This document shows positions 18,740-27,035 of a stretch of DNA of 64,000 nucleotides, in pieces. Each line of letters begins with the position of its first letter. Positions within the stretch are counted from its first letter, which is position 1. Under the pieces are notes generated by a model. That model saw nothing but the letters and a program-made list of their open reading frames with translations, had not been told where the DNA came from and did not search any database. Source of the DNA: Thalassospira povalilytica (GTDB taxonomy: Bacteria; Pseudomonadota; Alphaproteobacteria; Rhodospirillales; Thalassospiraceae); contig NZ_PGTS01000004.1 of NCBI RefSeq assembly GCF_002844235.1, positions 310,001 to 374,000 of the forward strand. Direction: 5' to 3'. Both the position numbers and the translations under genes were made by a program.

Positions 18740-19076
18740 CTGCTTGTTCCTTTTTCATGGTTTCAAGATGTACCTCAAACCGGTCAAGACGGGCTTCCCA
18801 TTGCGCACGATGCAACGCAAGCCAGTCTTCGGCTTCCTGAAGCGTTCCCGGATTAAGGGCACAAATCCGTCGCCGCCCTTCGCGATGCGACACAATCAGC
18901 TTGGCATCTTCCAGAATGCCCAGATGCTGCGTGAAGGATGGCAATGCCATCGCAAACGGTTTGGCCAGCTCAGAAACCGATACCGGACCGCTGCTGAGTG
19001 CTTCGATCACAGCACGCCGGGTCGGGTCCGAAAGCGCATTGAATGTTGTTTCGATAGTTTGTTTTTCGATCATCAT
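18732..19076 (-). CDS. ArsR family winged-helix transcriptional regulator
   Basis: A 114-residue DNA-binding repressor. FNALSDPTRRAVIEALSSGP and the helix-turn-helix SVSELAKPFAMALPSFTQHLG are the typical N-terminus and recognition region of the ArsR subgroup paired with AHSA1 proteins. No metal-binding CVCD motif is present, so metal sensing is unlikely. It begins with two ATGs (19076 and 19073) and lacks a clear ribosome binding site. A long palindrome lies 14 bp upstream and is the obvious candidate operator. Confidence 0.9.
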   Translation of the reverse strand: MMIEKQTIETTFNALSDPTRRAVIEALSSGPVSVSELAKPFAMALPSFTQHLGILEDAKLIVSHREGRRRICALNPGTLQEAEDWLALHRAQWEARLDRFEVHLETMKKEQADD

Positions 19077-19090
19077 GGATCAAACCATAA

Positions 19091-19132
19091 CCAATTTCGT
19101 TACTTAGGTAAATACCTAAGTAACGAAATTGG
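19091..19132. promoter_or_regulatory. 20-bp-arm perfect palindrome, candidate ArsR operator
   Basis: The arm CCAATTTCGTTACTTAGGTA (19091-19110) is followed after two bases by its exact reverse complement (19113-19132). The centre contains the nested dyad TAGGTA-aa-TACCTA. It lies 14 bp before the arsR-type start codon and 49 bp before the ccoG FNR box. It could be an operator for autorepression, or a strong hairpin in the leader. Confidence 0.75.
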
Positions 19133-19181
19133 GATCAACACATCACTACGGCGACAATTCACACGAATATCCCTGCGTAAA

Positions 19182-19195
19182 TTGACATGTATCAT
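19182..19195 (+). promoter_or_regulatory. FNR-like box upstream of ccoG
   Basis: TTGACATGTATCAT has two mismatches to TTGAT-N4-ATCAA. It lies at the same 29.5-bp spacing to a weak -10-like hexamer (TACTTT, 19218-19223) seen at the ccoN promoter. The predicted start is near 19230, giving a leader of about 140 nt. Confidence 0.55.
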
Positions 19196-19369
19196 GGTGC
19201 GTTTTTCGCCTGTCTCGTACTTTTCTGCCTGAGATTTGAATAATTAGAGTTTGCTTCGTAAAGCTGCCGGAAGTTGAAAATTCTCTGGCTGTTTAACCGA
19301 TTGAAACAACTGGCGGTTCACCGCGACGAGAGCAGTTGCTCGGACGAAAGCAACAACCAGGTAGCGAAC

Positions 19370-20863
19370 ATGGCCATGTCCAATTTGCAAAGTCCCGATA
19401 TCGAAACGGCCCCGATCATTGAAGAAGACGACCGTGATCAACCCCTTTATAAAACGCGGGACAAAGTTTATCCCAAACGCGTTTCCGGCCGGTTCCGCAA
19501 CCTCAAATGGTTCGCACTGATCGCGTTATTGTCGATTTACTGGTTGGTGCCATGGATCCGCTGGGACCGTGGACCAAGCGCCCCCGATCAGGCTGTTCTG
19601 ATCGACATGGATCTTGGCCGCGCCTATTTCTTCTTCATCGAAATCTGGCCGCAGGAAGTCTATTACATCACGGGCATCCTGATCATGGCGGCAATCGGTC
19701 TGTTTCTCGCAACCTCGCTGTTTGGACGTATCTGGTGTGGGTATGGCTGCCCGCAGACGGTCTGGACCGATCTTTTCATGCTGGTCGAACGTTATATCCA
19801 GGGCGATCGCAACGCGCGTGTCCGCCTCGACCAATCAAAATGGACGTTCGAGAAATTCTGGAAAATCGGTGCAACCCATCTGGCCTGGATTGCCATTGCC
19901 ATGGCAACCGGCGGCGCGTTTGTTCTGTATTTCAACGATGCCCCGACCGTCATTGTCGATGTCTTTACCGGCAATGCGACGCTGGCTGTTTATGTCACCA
20001 TCGCGTTTTTGACTTTCTCGACCTATCTTCTGGCTGGCTGGGCCCGCGAACAGGTCTGCACCTATATGTGTCCCTGGCCGCGTTTTCAGTCGGCAATGCT
20101 GGATGATGAAAGCCTGATCGTCACCTATGAAGGATGGCGTGGGGAAGCCCGCGGGCCGCTTAAACGCAAAAACCTGACCCGTGGCGAAGTGCCCGAAACC
20201 GGCCACTGCATCGATTGCCGTGCCTGTGTGAATGTCTGCCCGACCGGCATTGATATCCGCGACGGCCTGCAGATGGAATGCATTGGCTGTGGCCTGTGTA
20301 TTGATGCCTGCAACGACATCATGGACAAGGTCGGCTTTCCGCGTGATCTGGTCCGGTTTGATTCGGTCCAGAACACCCAGCTTCGCGCCCAAGGCAAGGC
20401 AACCCGTGTGCGCATCATTCGCCCGCGCACCATTTTCTATGCAGCCATCCTGACCGTGGTGGCATCGGTGATGATGTTCGGTCTTTTGAACCGTTCGGTC
20501 CTTGAACTCAATGTGCTGCGTGACCGCAACCCGCTATTTGTGACCCTGTCTGATGGCGATGTCCGCAATGGCTATACGGTCAAGCTGCTCAACAAGGAAC
20601 AGTCGCTGAAAACCTATGAACTGACGGTTTCCGGACTGACGATTTCGGATTTCCAGATCATCGGTCAGACCCCGAACCAGAAAGGCACCTTTGATCTTGA
20701 AGTGGCGCCGGACCGGGTTGGCAGTTTCCGTGTGTTCATTGCCGCCGATCCGTCGGCACTTGATGGCGATGCAACACCGTTCGAATTCACGGTGACCGAT
20801 ACGGAAACCGGAAACACCGAAACATATGATACAGTATTTGCCGGTCCCAAGACCGACCGCTGA
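19370..20863 (+). CDS. ccoG: cbb3 oxidase assembly ferredoxin-like protein
   Basis: Inner-membrane Fe-S protein (FixG/RdxA) that acts as a cupric reductase during cbb3 assembly. Membrane helices surround IWCGYGCPQTVWTD and CTYMCPWPRFQ. Two 4Fe-4S motifs follow: CIDCRACVNVCP and CIGCGLCIDAC. The C-terminal IG-like domain is periplasmic. I chose the ATG at 19370 (MAMSNLQ); the frame extends to a TTG at 19274 but that segment looks non-conserved. The 497 residues match the family. It is the first gene of the ccoGHIS assembly operon. Confidence 0.96.
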   Translation: MAMSNLQSPDIETAPIIEEDDRDQPLYKTRDKVYPKRVSGRFRNLKWFALIALLSIYWLVPWIRWDRGPSAPDQAVLIDMDLGRAYFFFIEIWPQEVYYITGILIMAAIGLFLATSLFGRIWCGYGCPQTVWTDLFMLVERYIQGDRNARVRLDQSKWTFEKFWKIGATHLAWIAIAMATGGAFVLYFNDAPTVIVDVFTGNATLAVYVTIAFLTFSTYLLAGWAREQVCTYMCPWPRFQSAMLDDESLIVTYEGWRGEARGPLKRKNLTRGEVPETGHCIDCRACVNVCPTGIDIRDGLQMECIGCGLCIDACNDIMDKVGFPRDLVRFDSVQNTQLRAQGKATRVRIIRPRTIFYAAILTVVASVMMFGLLNRSVLELNVLRDRNPLFVTLSDGDVRNGYTVKLLNKEQSLKTYELTVSGLTISDFQIIGQTPNQKGTFDLEVAPDRVGSFRVFIAADPSALDGDATPFEFTVTDTETGNTETYDTVFAGPKTDR

Positions 20864-20897
20864 TCGTGAAAACGCTTTGGCACAGGAAAGACAAGCA

Positions 20898-21416
20898 ATG
20901 GCAACGCATATGACGTCTCCTTCTTCTGATCAAACCGGCCCGCGCAAATCGGATCGCTGGATCCCTTGGTACTTTGTTGGCGGTTTTGCCATCATGCTGA
21001 TTGCCAATATTTCGCTGATCACTTTTTCCATGACCAGCTGGAACGGCCTTGTCACCAAGCACGCCTTTGAAGAAGGCAACAACTACAATGCTGCAATTTC
21101 CGGTGCGGCCCGTCAGGCCGAACTTGGCTGGCGCAGCAAACTGACGGTCGGGGGTGTCATCAACCAGTCGGGCACTATCACTGTTCTGTTCCGTGACAAG
21201 GACAGCAAACCGATCAGTGGTGCAAAAATGTCGATCGTTCTGACCCGTTCTGACCGCGACGACATGGACCAGACCATCCCGATGGCCGAAGTTGCACCGG
21301 GCGAATATCGCGCAAGTGCATCTTTCCCGGTATATGGTCGCTGGCAGGTCCGCACCATCGCCCATGCCATGGGTGATGATTACCAGACACTTGAAAACGT
21401 CGTCATCAATCCATGA
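20898..21416 (+). CDS. ccoH: cbb3 oxidase assembly protein CcoH/FixH
   Basis: A single-span membrane protein needed for cbb3 maturation and associated with the CcoI copper pump. One helix (YFVGGFAIMLIANISLITF) is followed by a periplasmic FixH domain (TSWNGLVTKHAFEEGNNYN, then VPGEYR-like APGEYRASASF and RWQVRTIA). The start at 20898 has an AGGAAAG ribosome binding site and gives 172 residues. Its stop overlaps the ccoI start as ATGA. Confidence 0.93.
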   Translation: MATHMTSPSSDQTGPRKSDRWIPWYFVGGFAIMLIANISLITFSMTSWNGLVTKHAFEEGNNYNAAISGAARQAELGWRSKLTVGGVINQSGTITVLFRDKDSKPISGAKMSIVLTRSDRDDMDQTIPMAEVAPGEYRASASFPVYGRWQVRTIAHAMGDDYQTLENVVINP

Positions 21417-23836
21417 CCCAGCCCGCCCTTTGCCGTCACTGCCAGGAACCGGTCACTGCCTCGTCACCGGCAGGGCCTGACTTTTGCTGTGCGGGATGCG
21501 CCGGGGCGTATGAGCTGCTCGGCGAATTGGGGCTTTCATCCTATTACAAACGCCGCGCGGTCGATCCCAAAATCCGTGCCCTGCGCCCGGATGAAGAAAC
21601 GCTTGGCAGTCTTGATTTCACCGAACTGGCCAGCACCGATGACACCGGCACCCACCATCTTAATCTGATGGTGGATGGCATTCATTGTGCGGCCTGTGTC
21701 TGGTTGATCGAAACTCTTTTGCAACGCAACGATGCCGTGACGCGTGCCCGGGTCAATATGACGACCCGCCGCCTGCGTCTAAGCTGGCAGGGTGCGTCGT
21801 CCGATATCGGTGCCATCCTGTCACCGGTTTTGCAGATGGGCTATCGCCTGATCCCGTTTGATCCCGCCGCCCTTGAACAGGCAACCGTGTCTCGCAACAA
21901 GGAATTGCTGCGCTGTCTGGCCGTCGCCGGATTTGCGGCCGGTAATGTGATGTTGTTATCGGTTTCTGTCTGGGCCGGGTATTTTCAGGGCATGGGCGGG
22001 GCAACCCGCGATCTGTTTCACTGGTTATCGGCATTGATTGCATTGCCTGCCGCGGCCTATGCCGGGATGCCGTTTTATCGCTCCGCACTGGGTGCCATCC
22101 GCAGCCGCCGGGTCAATATGGATGTCCCGATCAGCCTTGGCGTGATCCTTGCCCTTGGCATGAGCCTTGCCCAAACCATTCGTAGCGAACCGCATGCCTA
22201 TTTCGACAGCGCGATCACGCTTTTGTTTTTCCTGCTGATTGGTCGCTATCTGGACGGGCGGGCCCGTGGACAGGCACGGTCGGCGGCCGAACATCTTTTG
22301 TCTCTGAATGCCCGGTCAATCACCGTCATTGACGATGACGGAACCCGTCGCCTGATCGCCCCGCACAAGGCGGAACCGGGCATGGTCGTTCTGACGGCGG
22401 CGGGGGAACGGATCGGCATTGACGGTGAAGTCATCGACGGCCAGTCCGACATTGATACCAGCGTCATCACCGGCGAAAGCATCCCGGTCCTGACCCGCCC
22501 GGGCAAAACAGTCTTTGCCGGCACGACCAATATATCCGCGCCTTTGCGCATTCGTGTGACGGCAACCGGCGGCAATACCCTGCTATCGGAAATTGTCCGG
22601 CTGATGGAAAATGCCGAACAGGGTCGGGCCAAATATGTCGCGATTGCCGACCGGGTGGCCAAATCCTATGCCCCGGTTGTTCATTTCCTGTCGCTGGCCA
22701 CTTTTGTCGGCTGGTGGCTGATTGGCGGTCTTGCCTGGCAGGATGCGCTGATGAATGCGATTGCGGTTCTGATCATTACCTGCCCCTGTGCGCTGGCGCT
22801 TGCGGTTCCGGTCGTTCAGGTCATTGCCACCGGCCGGTTGTTGCGCGCCGGAATTCTTGTCAAATCGGCAACCGCACTTGAACGGCTGACCAAAATTACC
22901 GGTATCATTTTTGACAAGACCGGAACACTGACCACCGGCAAACCCGAACTGGTCAGCCAGACCGACGCCGAAACGCTTGAACTTGCCGCACGCATTGCCG
23001 CCAACAGCAATCATCCATTGTCCCGAGCCCTGGTGCGTGCGGCTGGCAATGTTGCGGCCATGGCCAATGTTACCGAACAACCGGGCCTTGGCCTGACGGC
23101 GCATACACCGTTTGGCACCATTTTGCTTGGCAGTCGCACATTTTGCGATATCGCGGAAAACGCCGATTTGCCGTCTGATGTCACCGGGCCGGAATTATGG
23201 TTGGCAGAACCGGGAAAATCACCGACCCGGTTTGTGTTCCGCGACACACCGCGCAGTGACGCGGTCACGGTCGTTGATACCCTGCGTGCGCGCGGATTTG
23301 ATATGACATTGCTGTCGGGTGACCGCAGCAGCACGGTCCGCCAGCTTGCCGAAACAATCGGCTTGCGTGACTGGCATGCGCGCATGTCCCCGACCGACAA
23401 GGCCGGCTTTGTCCAGAAACGCGCAGATGAGGGCAAGTTTGATCTGATGGTCGGCGATGGCATCAATGATGCCCCGGCTCTTGCCTGTGCCCATGCATCA
23501 ATGTCACCGGCAACCGCTGCCGAGATTTCGCAAAACGCGGCTGATATCGTGTTTCAGGGTGACAGGCTGGGTGCCGTCATCGAAGCCATCGACGTCGCCC
23601 GCAAGGCCGACCGGCTGGTGCGTCAGAACTTCGCCCTGTCCTTTGCCTATAACCTGATTACGATTCCCCTTGCGGTATCGGGCTTTGTCACCCCCCTGAT
23701 TGCAGCCATCGCCATGTCATCGTCATCGCTGATTGTTATTGCCAATGCCTTGCGCCTGCATGCCAAGACATCCGGACAATCGCCAGACCTTGATATCGCG
23801 CCCCTGCGCCCCACATCCCAACAGGCAGGAGCCTAA
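21413..23836 (+). CDS. ccoI: Copper-translocating P1B-type ATPase for cbb3 assembly
   Basis: Pumps copper across the inner membrane for loading of CuB in CcoN. The N-terminus has a Cys-rich motif (FCCAGCAGAY) and a heavy-metal-associated domain with GIHCAACVWLIE near residue 93. The transport core shows TGES (about 352), the membrane CPC motif in ITCPCALALAVP (about 456), the phosphorylation site DKTGTLT (about 501) and GDGINDAPAL (about 681). The 807 residues are within the CcoI/FixI range. It overlaps ccoH by 4 bp and is followed by ccoS after 4 bp. Confidence 0.96.
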   Translation: MTQPALCRHCQEPVTASSPAGPDFCCAGCAGAYELLGELGLSSYYKRRAVDPKIRALRPDEETLGSLDFTELASTDDTGTHHLNLMVDGIHCAACVWLIETLLQRNDAVTRARVNMTTRRLRLSWQGASSDIGAILSPVLQMGYRLIPFDPAALEQATVSRNKELLRCLAVAGFAAGNVMLLSVSVWAGYFQGMGGATRDLFHWLSALIALPAAAYAGMPFYRSALGAIRSRRVNMDVPISLGVILALGMSLAQTIRSEPHAYFDSAITLLFFLLIGRYLDGRARGQARSAAEHLLSLNARSITVIDDDGTRRLIAPHKAEPGMVVLTAAGERIGIDGEVIDGQSDIDTSVITGESIPVLTRPGKTVFAGTTNISAPLRIRVTATGGNTLLSEIVRLMENAEQGRAKYVAIADRVAKSYAPVVHFLSLATFVGWWLIGGLAWQDALMNAIAVLIITCPCALALAVPVVQVIATGRLLRAGILVKSATALERLTKITGIIFDKTGTLTTGKPELVSQTDAETLELAARIAANSNHPLSRALVRAAGNVAAMANVTEQPGLGLTAHTPFGTILLGSRTFCDIAENADLPSDVTGPELWLAEPGKSPTRFVFRDTPRSDAVTVVDTLRARGFDMTLLSGDRSSTVRQLAETIGLRDWHARMSPTDKAGFVQKRADEGKFDLMVGDGINDAPALACAHASMSPATAAEISQNAADIVFQGDRLGAVIEAIDVARKADRLVRQNFALSFAYNLITIPLAVSGFVTPLIAAIAMSSSSLIVIANALRLHAKTSGQSPDLDIAPLRPTSQQAGA

Positions 23837-23840
23837 TGGC

Positions 23841-24029
23841 ATGAGCAACCTTCTTCTCCTGATCCCGATCGCACTTTTTCTGGGTCTTTTGGGGCTTGGT
23901 GCCTTTTTGTGGTCACTGCGTTCCGGGCAATTCGACGACATGGAAGGGGCCGCCAATCGCATCCTGTTTGACGACGATGACGACCAGTTTGCGCCTAAAT
24001 CCAAGAAATTCCACCACAATGACAGTTAG
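23841..24029 (+). CDS. ccoS: cbb3 oxidase maturation protein CcoS
   Basis: A 62-residue single-helix protein. It begins MSNLLLLIPIALFLGLLGLG, followed by FLWSLRSGQFDDMEGAANRIL, which is the CcoS signature, and an acidic tail (DDDDDQF). CcoS is needed to insert heme and copper into CcoN. The AGGAG ribosome binding site lies inside the ccoI 3' end. Last gene of ccoGHIS. Confidence 0.95.
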   Translation: MSNLLLLIPIALFLGLLGLGAFLWSLRSGQFDDMEGAANRILFDDDDDQFAPKSKKFHHNDS

Positions 24030-24107
24030 AATAACTTGAAACGCTCCTGTCTGTTCGCATAAATTAACGCTACTCAATGTATCGGGTCACCAGTATCGGA
24101 GTCTGCG

Positions 24108-24806
24108 ATGGCAGTCCGCCCCCAACTTTGCGAAGCCTGTTCTATCAAGGACTTGACCTTCTGCTCGTCTTTGCACGGGGCTGAACATGATCAGCTGCGC
24201 CAACTGCTGACTCACGTCCAGTTTGATTCACACAGCACCATCTTCCACGAAGCCGAAGAAGCCGACTATGTCTTCAACGTCACGTCGGGCTCAGTCAAAC
24301 TGTACAAATTGCTGGGTGATGGTCGCCGTCAGATCACCGGTTTCCTGTTTGCAGGCGACTTTCTGGGACTGGCCCTGAACGCCAATTACAGCTACACCGC
24401 CGAGGCAATCGAACCGGTCACGGCCTGTCGCTTCCCGCGGCAGAAGCTCGAAAAGCTGTTTGATCAGTTCCCGCATCTTGAAAAACGCATGCTGGGCATG
24501 GCGGTGGACGAACTGGCCGCCGCACAGGACCAGATGCTGTTGCTCGGCCGCAAGACTGCCAAGGAAAAGGTCGCATCCTTCCTGTTGATGCTGGCCCGAC
24601 GCCAGGAACATCGCGGTGAAAATACCGATACCATCAACGTCCCGATGAGCCGGTCCGACATTGCCGATTATCTGGGTCTGACCATCGAAACCGTGTCGCG
24701 CACCCTGACGCAACTGCGCAAGGAAGCAACGATTTCGCTCAAGGATAACCGCCATATCGAAGCGGTCGGGCTTGATATGCTCGAAGACCTTGCCGAAGGC
24801 CTCTGA
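24108..24806 (+). CDS. Crp/Fnr family oxygen-sensing regulator (FnrL/FnrN type)
   Basis: A 232-residue cytoplasmic transcription factor. Cysteines C8, C11 and C19 (C-x2-C-x7-C) plus C107 fit the 4Fe-4S ligand set of FNR/FnrN proteins. A cyclic-nucleotide-binding fold precedes the C-terminal helix-turn-helix SRSDIADYLGLTIETVSRTL. Its ETVSR segment gives the E-xx-SR pattern that reads TTGAT half-sites. It directly follows ccoGHIS, whose promoter and that of ccoN carry matching boxes, so it is the likely activator of both. No FNR box is evident in the 78 bp before it. Confidence 0.93.
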   Translation: MAVRPQLCEACSIKDLTFCSSLHGAEHDQLRQLLTHVQFDSHSTIFHEAEEADYVFNVTSGSVKLYKLLGDGRRQITGFLFAGDFLGLALNANYSYTAEAIEPVTACRFPRQKLEKLFDQFPHLEKRMLGMAVDELAAAQDQMLLLGRKTAKEKVASFLLMLARRQEHRGENTDTINVPMSRSDIADYLGLTIETVSRTLTQLRKEATISLKDNRHIEAVGLDMLEDLAEGL

Positions 24807-25021
24807 ATTCTTTTGTGCAACTGCACAGTAATGCTGACTGCGTCTTTGAAATGATGCGAGGAAAAAGCGCAAATTCGGTCAATTGATAACCTGTTGGCCG
24901 AATTGCCTATTTCGCGATTGCGAAAAAATATTTCCCGAATACCGTCATCATATTGTAAACATGACGGCACGCCCGACACAGATCGGGCAGCCAAATCCGG
25001 TCGAACCGGGGGAGAAACGTC

Positions 25022-25867
25022 ATGAGTGCCACCACAAAAAAGATGGGCCGGGTTTCCGTCCCACAGCTTCGCGCCCGCAAGGGGGGCGAACCGATTGTCT
25101 GCCTGACTGCTTACACAACGCCAATGGCCCAGCGCCTTGATGAACATTGCGACCTTCTGCTGGTCGGCGATTCACTGGGCATGGTTGTCTATGGCATGGA
25201 AAGCACGCTTGCCGTGACCGTCGACATGATGGTCAATCACGGCAAGGCGGTCATGCGCGGCTCGAAAAATGCCTGTGTCGTGATTGATCTGCCATTTGGC
25301 AGCTATCAGGAATCCAAGGAACAGGCTTTCCGGACAGCATCGCATATTCTTGCCGAAACCGGCTGTGCCGCGGTCAAGCTCGAAGGCGGGGCCGAACTGG
25401 CCGAAACCATCGAATTTCTGACCCAGCGCGGCGTGCCCGTCATGGGCCATATCGGCCTGATGCCCCAACAGGTCAACACCATGGGCGGTTTCAAAAGTCA
25501 GGGTCGCGGCGAAGCTGCTGCTGAAAAAGTCCTGGCCGATGCCCGTGCTGTCGCCGACGCCGGCGCCTTTTCCGTCGTGGTCGAAGGAACGGTTGAACCG
25601 GTCGCCCGCCACATCACCGAAACCATCGATATTCCGACCATCGGGATCGGTGCATCGGTGGCCTGTGACGGCCAGGTTCTCGTCACCGAGGACATCCTTG
25701 GCCTGTTTTCGGATTTCACGCCAAAATTCGTCAAACGCTATGCCAATCTGGGCGATGCCGTCTCCGAGGCGGTCGGCCAGTATGCAAGCGAAGTGCGCAA
25801 CCGTCAGTTCCCGGCGGATGAACATTGCTTTGGCGTTACCAAAAAAGGTAACTTGCGCGCGGTCTGA
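25022..25867 (+). CDS. panB: 3-methyl-2-oxobutanoate hydroxymethyltransferase
   Basis: First step of pantothenate synthesis: adds a hydroxymethyl group from methylene-THF to ketoisovalerate. [31 protein letters not shown] and [11 protein letters not shown] are family motifs carrying the Mg and substrate ligands. The 281 residues are slightly longer than the E. coli enzyme. A GGGGGAGAA ribosome binding site precedes the ATG. panC follows after 54 bp. Confidence 0.97.
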   Translation: MSATTKKMGRVSVPQLRARKGGEPIVCLTAYTTPMAQRLDEHCDLLLVGDSLGMVVYGMESTLAVTVDMMVNHGKAVMRGSKNACVVIDLPFGSYQESKEQAFRTASHILAETGCAAVKLEGGAELAETIEFLTQRGVPVMGHIGLMPQQVNTMGGFKSQGRGEAAAEKVLADARAVADAGAFSVVVEGTVEPVARHITETIDIPTIGIGASVACDGQVLVTEDILGLFSDFTPKFVKRYANLGDAVSEAVGQYASEVRNRQFPADEHCFGVTKKGNLRAV

Positions 25868-25921
25868 TGCCAGATGGTTCTGACCGCCGCGATTTCTTGA
25901 AATTTCGATACGACGATTACG

Positions 25922-26791
25922 ATGCCTCTTACGACTGTTCACACCGTCGCAGATTTGCGCGCGACTGTTGCCGACTGGCGCGCGCAGGGCCTGCGTGTTG
26001 CCCTGGTGCCGACCATGGGTGCGCTTCATGACGGCCATATCAGCCTGACCCGTCTTGCCCGTGAACATGCCGACCGCGTGATCGTATCGATCTTTGTCAA
26101 TCCGACCCAGTTCGGCCCGAACGAGGATTTCGGCGCCTATCCCCGCACTCTGCCCGATGATCAGAAACTTCTTGATGCTGCCGGGGTGGAACTGTGCTTT
26201 GCCCCCTCGGTCGAGGAAATGTATCCCGACGGCTTTGCCACCAAGGTCAGTGTCGATGGCGCAATGACCAATGTTTTGTGCGGGGCGGCCCGCCCGGGTC
26301 ATTTCGATGGGGTGGCCCAGATCGTCACCAAATTGCTGCTTCAAGCACTGCCCGATTGCGCGATTTTCGGCCAAAAAGATTATCAGCAGCTGATGGTCAT
26401 TCGTCGTTTCAGTGCCGATCTCAACATTCCGGTCGACATTATCGGGGCCAAGATCCTGCGCGAAGAAGACGGTCTGGCCATGTCGTCACGCAATCGGTAT
26501 CTGTCGCCACAGGAACGCGAAACCGCGCCGGTTCTGAACCGGGTTCTGGCCGATATCACCGCCAGGGCCGCCAAGGGCGCCGAACTTGGACCGCTTTTGG
26601 CCAAGGGGCGCGAAGACATTCTGGCCGCCGGGTTCAATCCGATCGACTATCTTGAAGTTCGCGATGCGCAAACGCTTGAACTGGTCAGCCAAACCGTTAC
26701 CAGACCGGCGCGAATCTTTGTTGCTGCGCGTCTTGGCAAGGCCCGCCTGATTGACAATCACGCGATTGATCCGGTCAGCCCGGCGGTTTGA
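25922..26791 (+). CDS. panC: Pantothenate synthetase
   Basis: Joins pantoate and beta-alanine with ATP to make pantothenate. The HIGH-like motif is in VPTMGALHDGHISL, and the KMSKS-equivalent region is in LAMSSRNRYLSP. FVNPTQFGPNEDF and FGQKDYQQ are also conserved. The 289 residues fit the family. It follows panB in the usual order; panD is not in the window. Confidence 0.97.
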   Translation: MPLTTVHTVADLRATVADWRAQGLRVALVPTMGALHDGHISLTRLAREHADRVIVSIFVNPTQFGPNEDFGAYPRTLPDDQKLLDAAGVELCFAPSVEEMYPDGFATKVSVDGAMTNVLCGAARPGHFDGVAQIVTKLLLQALPDCAIFGQKDYQQLMVIRRFSADLNIPVDIIGAKILREEDGLAMSSRNRYLSPQERETAPVLNRVLADITARAAKGAELGPLLAKGREDILAAGFNPIDYLEVRDAQTLELVSQTVTRPARIFVAARLGKARLIDNHAIDPVSPAV

Positions 26792-26951
26792 ACATCCGGT
26801 TGGAAGCCCCCGGGCACCATCAGAATCGGGGATTGGGTTCGAAATGACTCGAAAAGCGCAGAACATCGCGCTTTTGCGCCCGATTGCGCTTGACTCCCCA
26901 CCCCCGATCCAATAAACCCTCCTCACCAAAGGTCGCCCAAGGGGTGACTCC

Positions 26952-26991
26952 CCCAGTCCTCGAGTTTTCGAGCACTGGGTTTTAGTTTTTT
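26952..26991 (+). terminator. Hairpin terminator downstream of panBC / upstream of ffh
   Basis: CCCAGT-c-CTCGA pairs with TCGAG-c-ACTGGG around a short TTT-type loop and is followed by TTTTAGTTTTTT. It lies 160 bp after the panC stop and 44 bp before ffh. A second, GC-rich fold is possible just upstream (GGTCGCCC with GGGGTGAC, about 26929-26948). Confidence 0.8.
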
Positions 26992-27035
26992 GTGCGTACG
27001 CGGTGGAAACACCGGCAACACAGACGGGATTTGGA

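Noticed and set aside
24880-24970. Possible FNR box upstream of panB
   Set aside because: Only imperfect dyads are present (CCGTCAT/ATGACGG, AATTCGG/CCGAATT), not TTGAT-N4-ATCAA.
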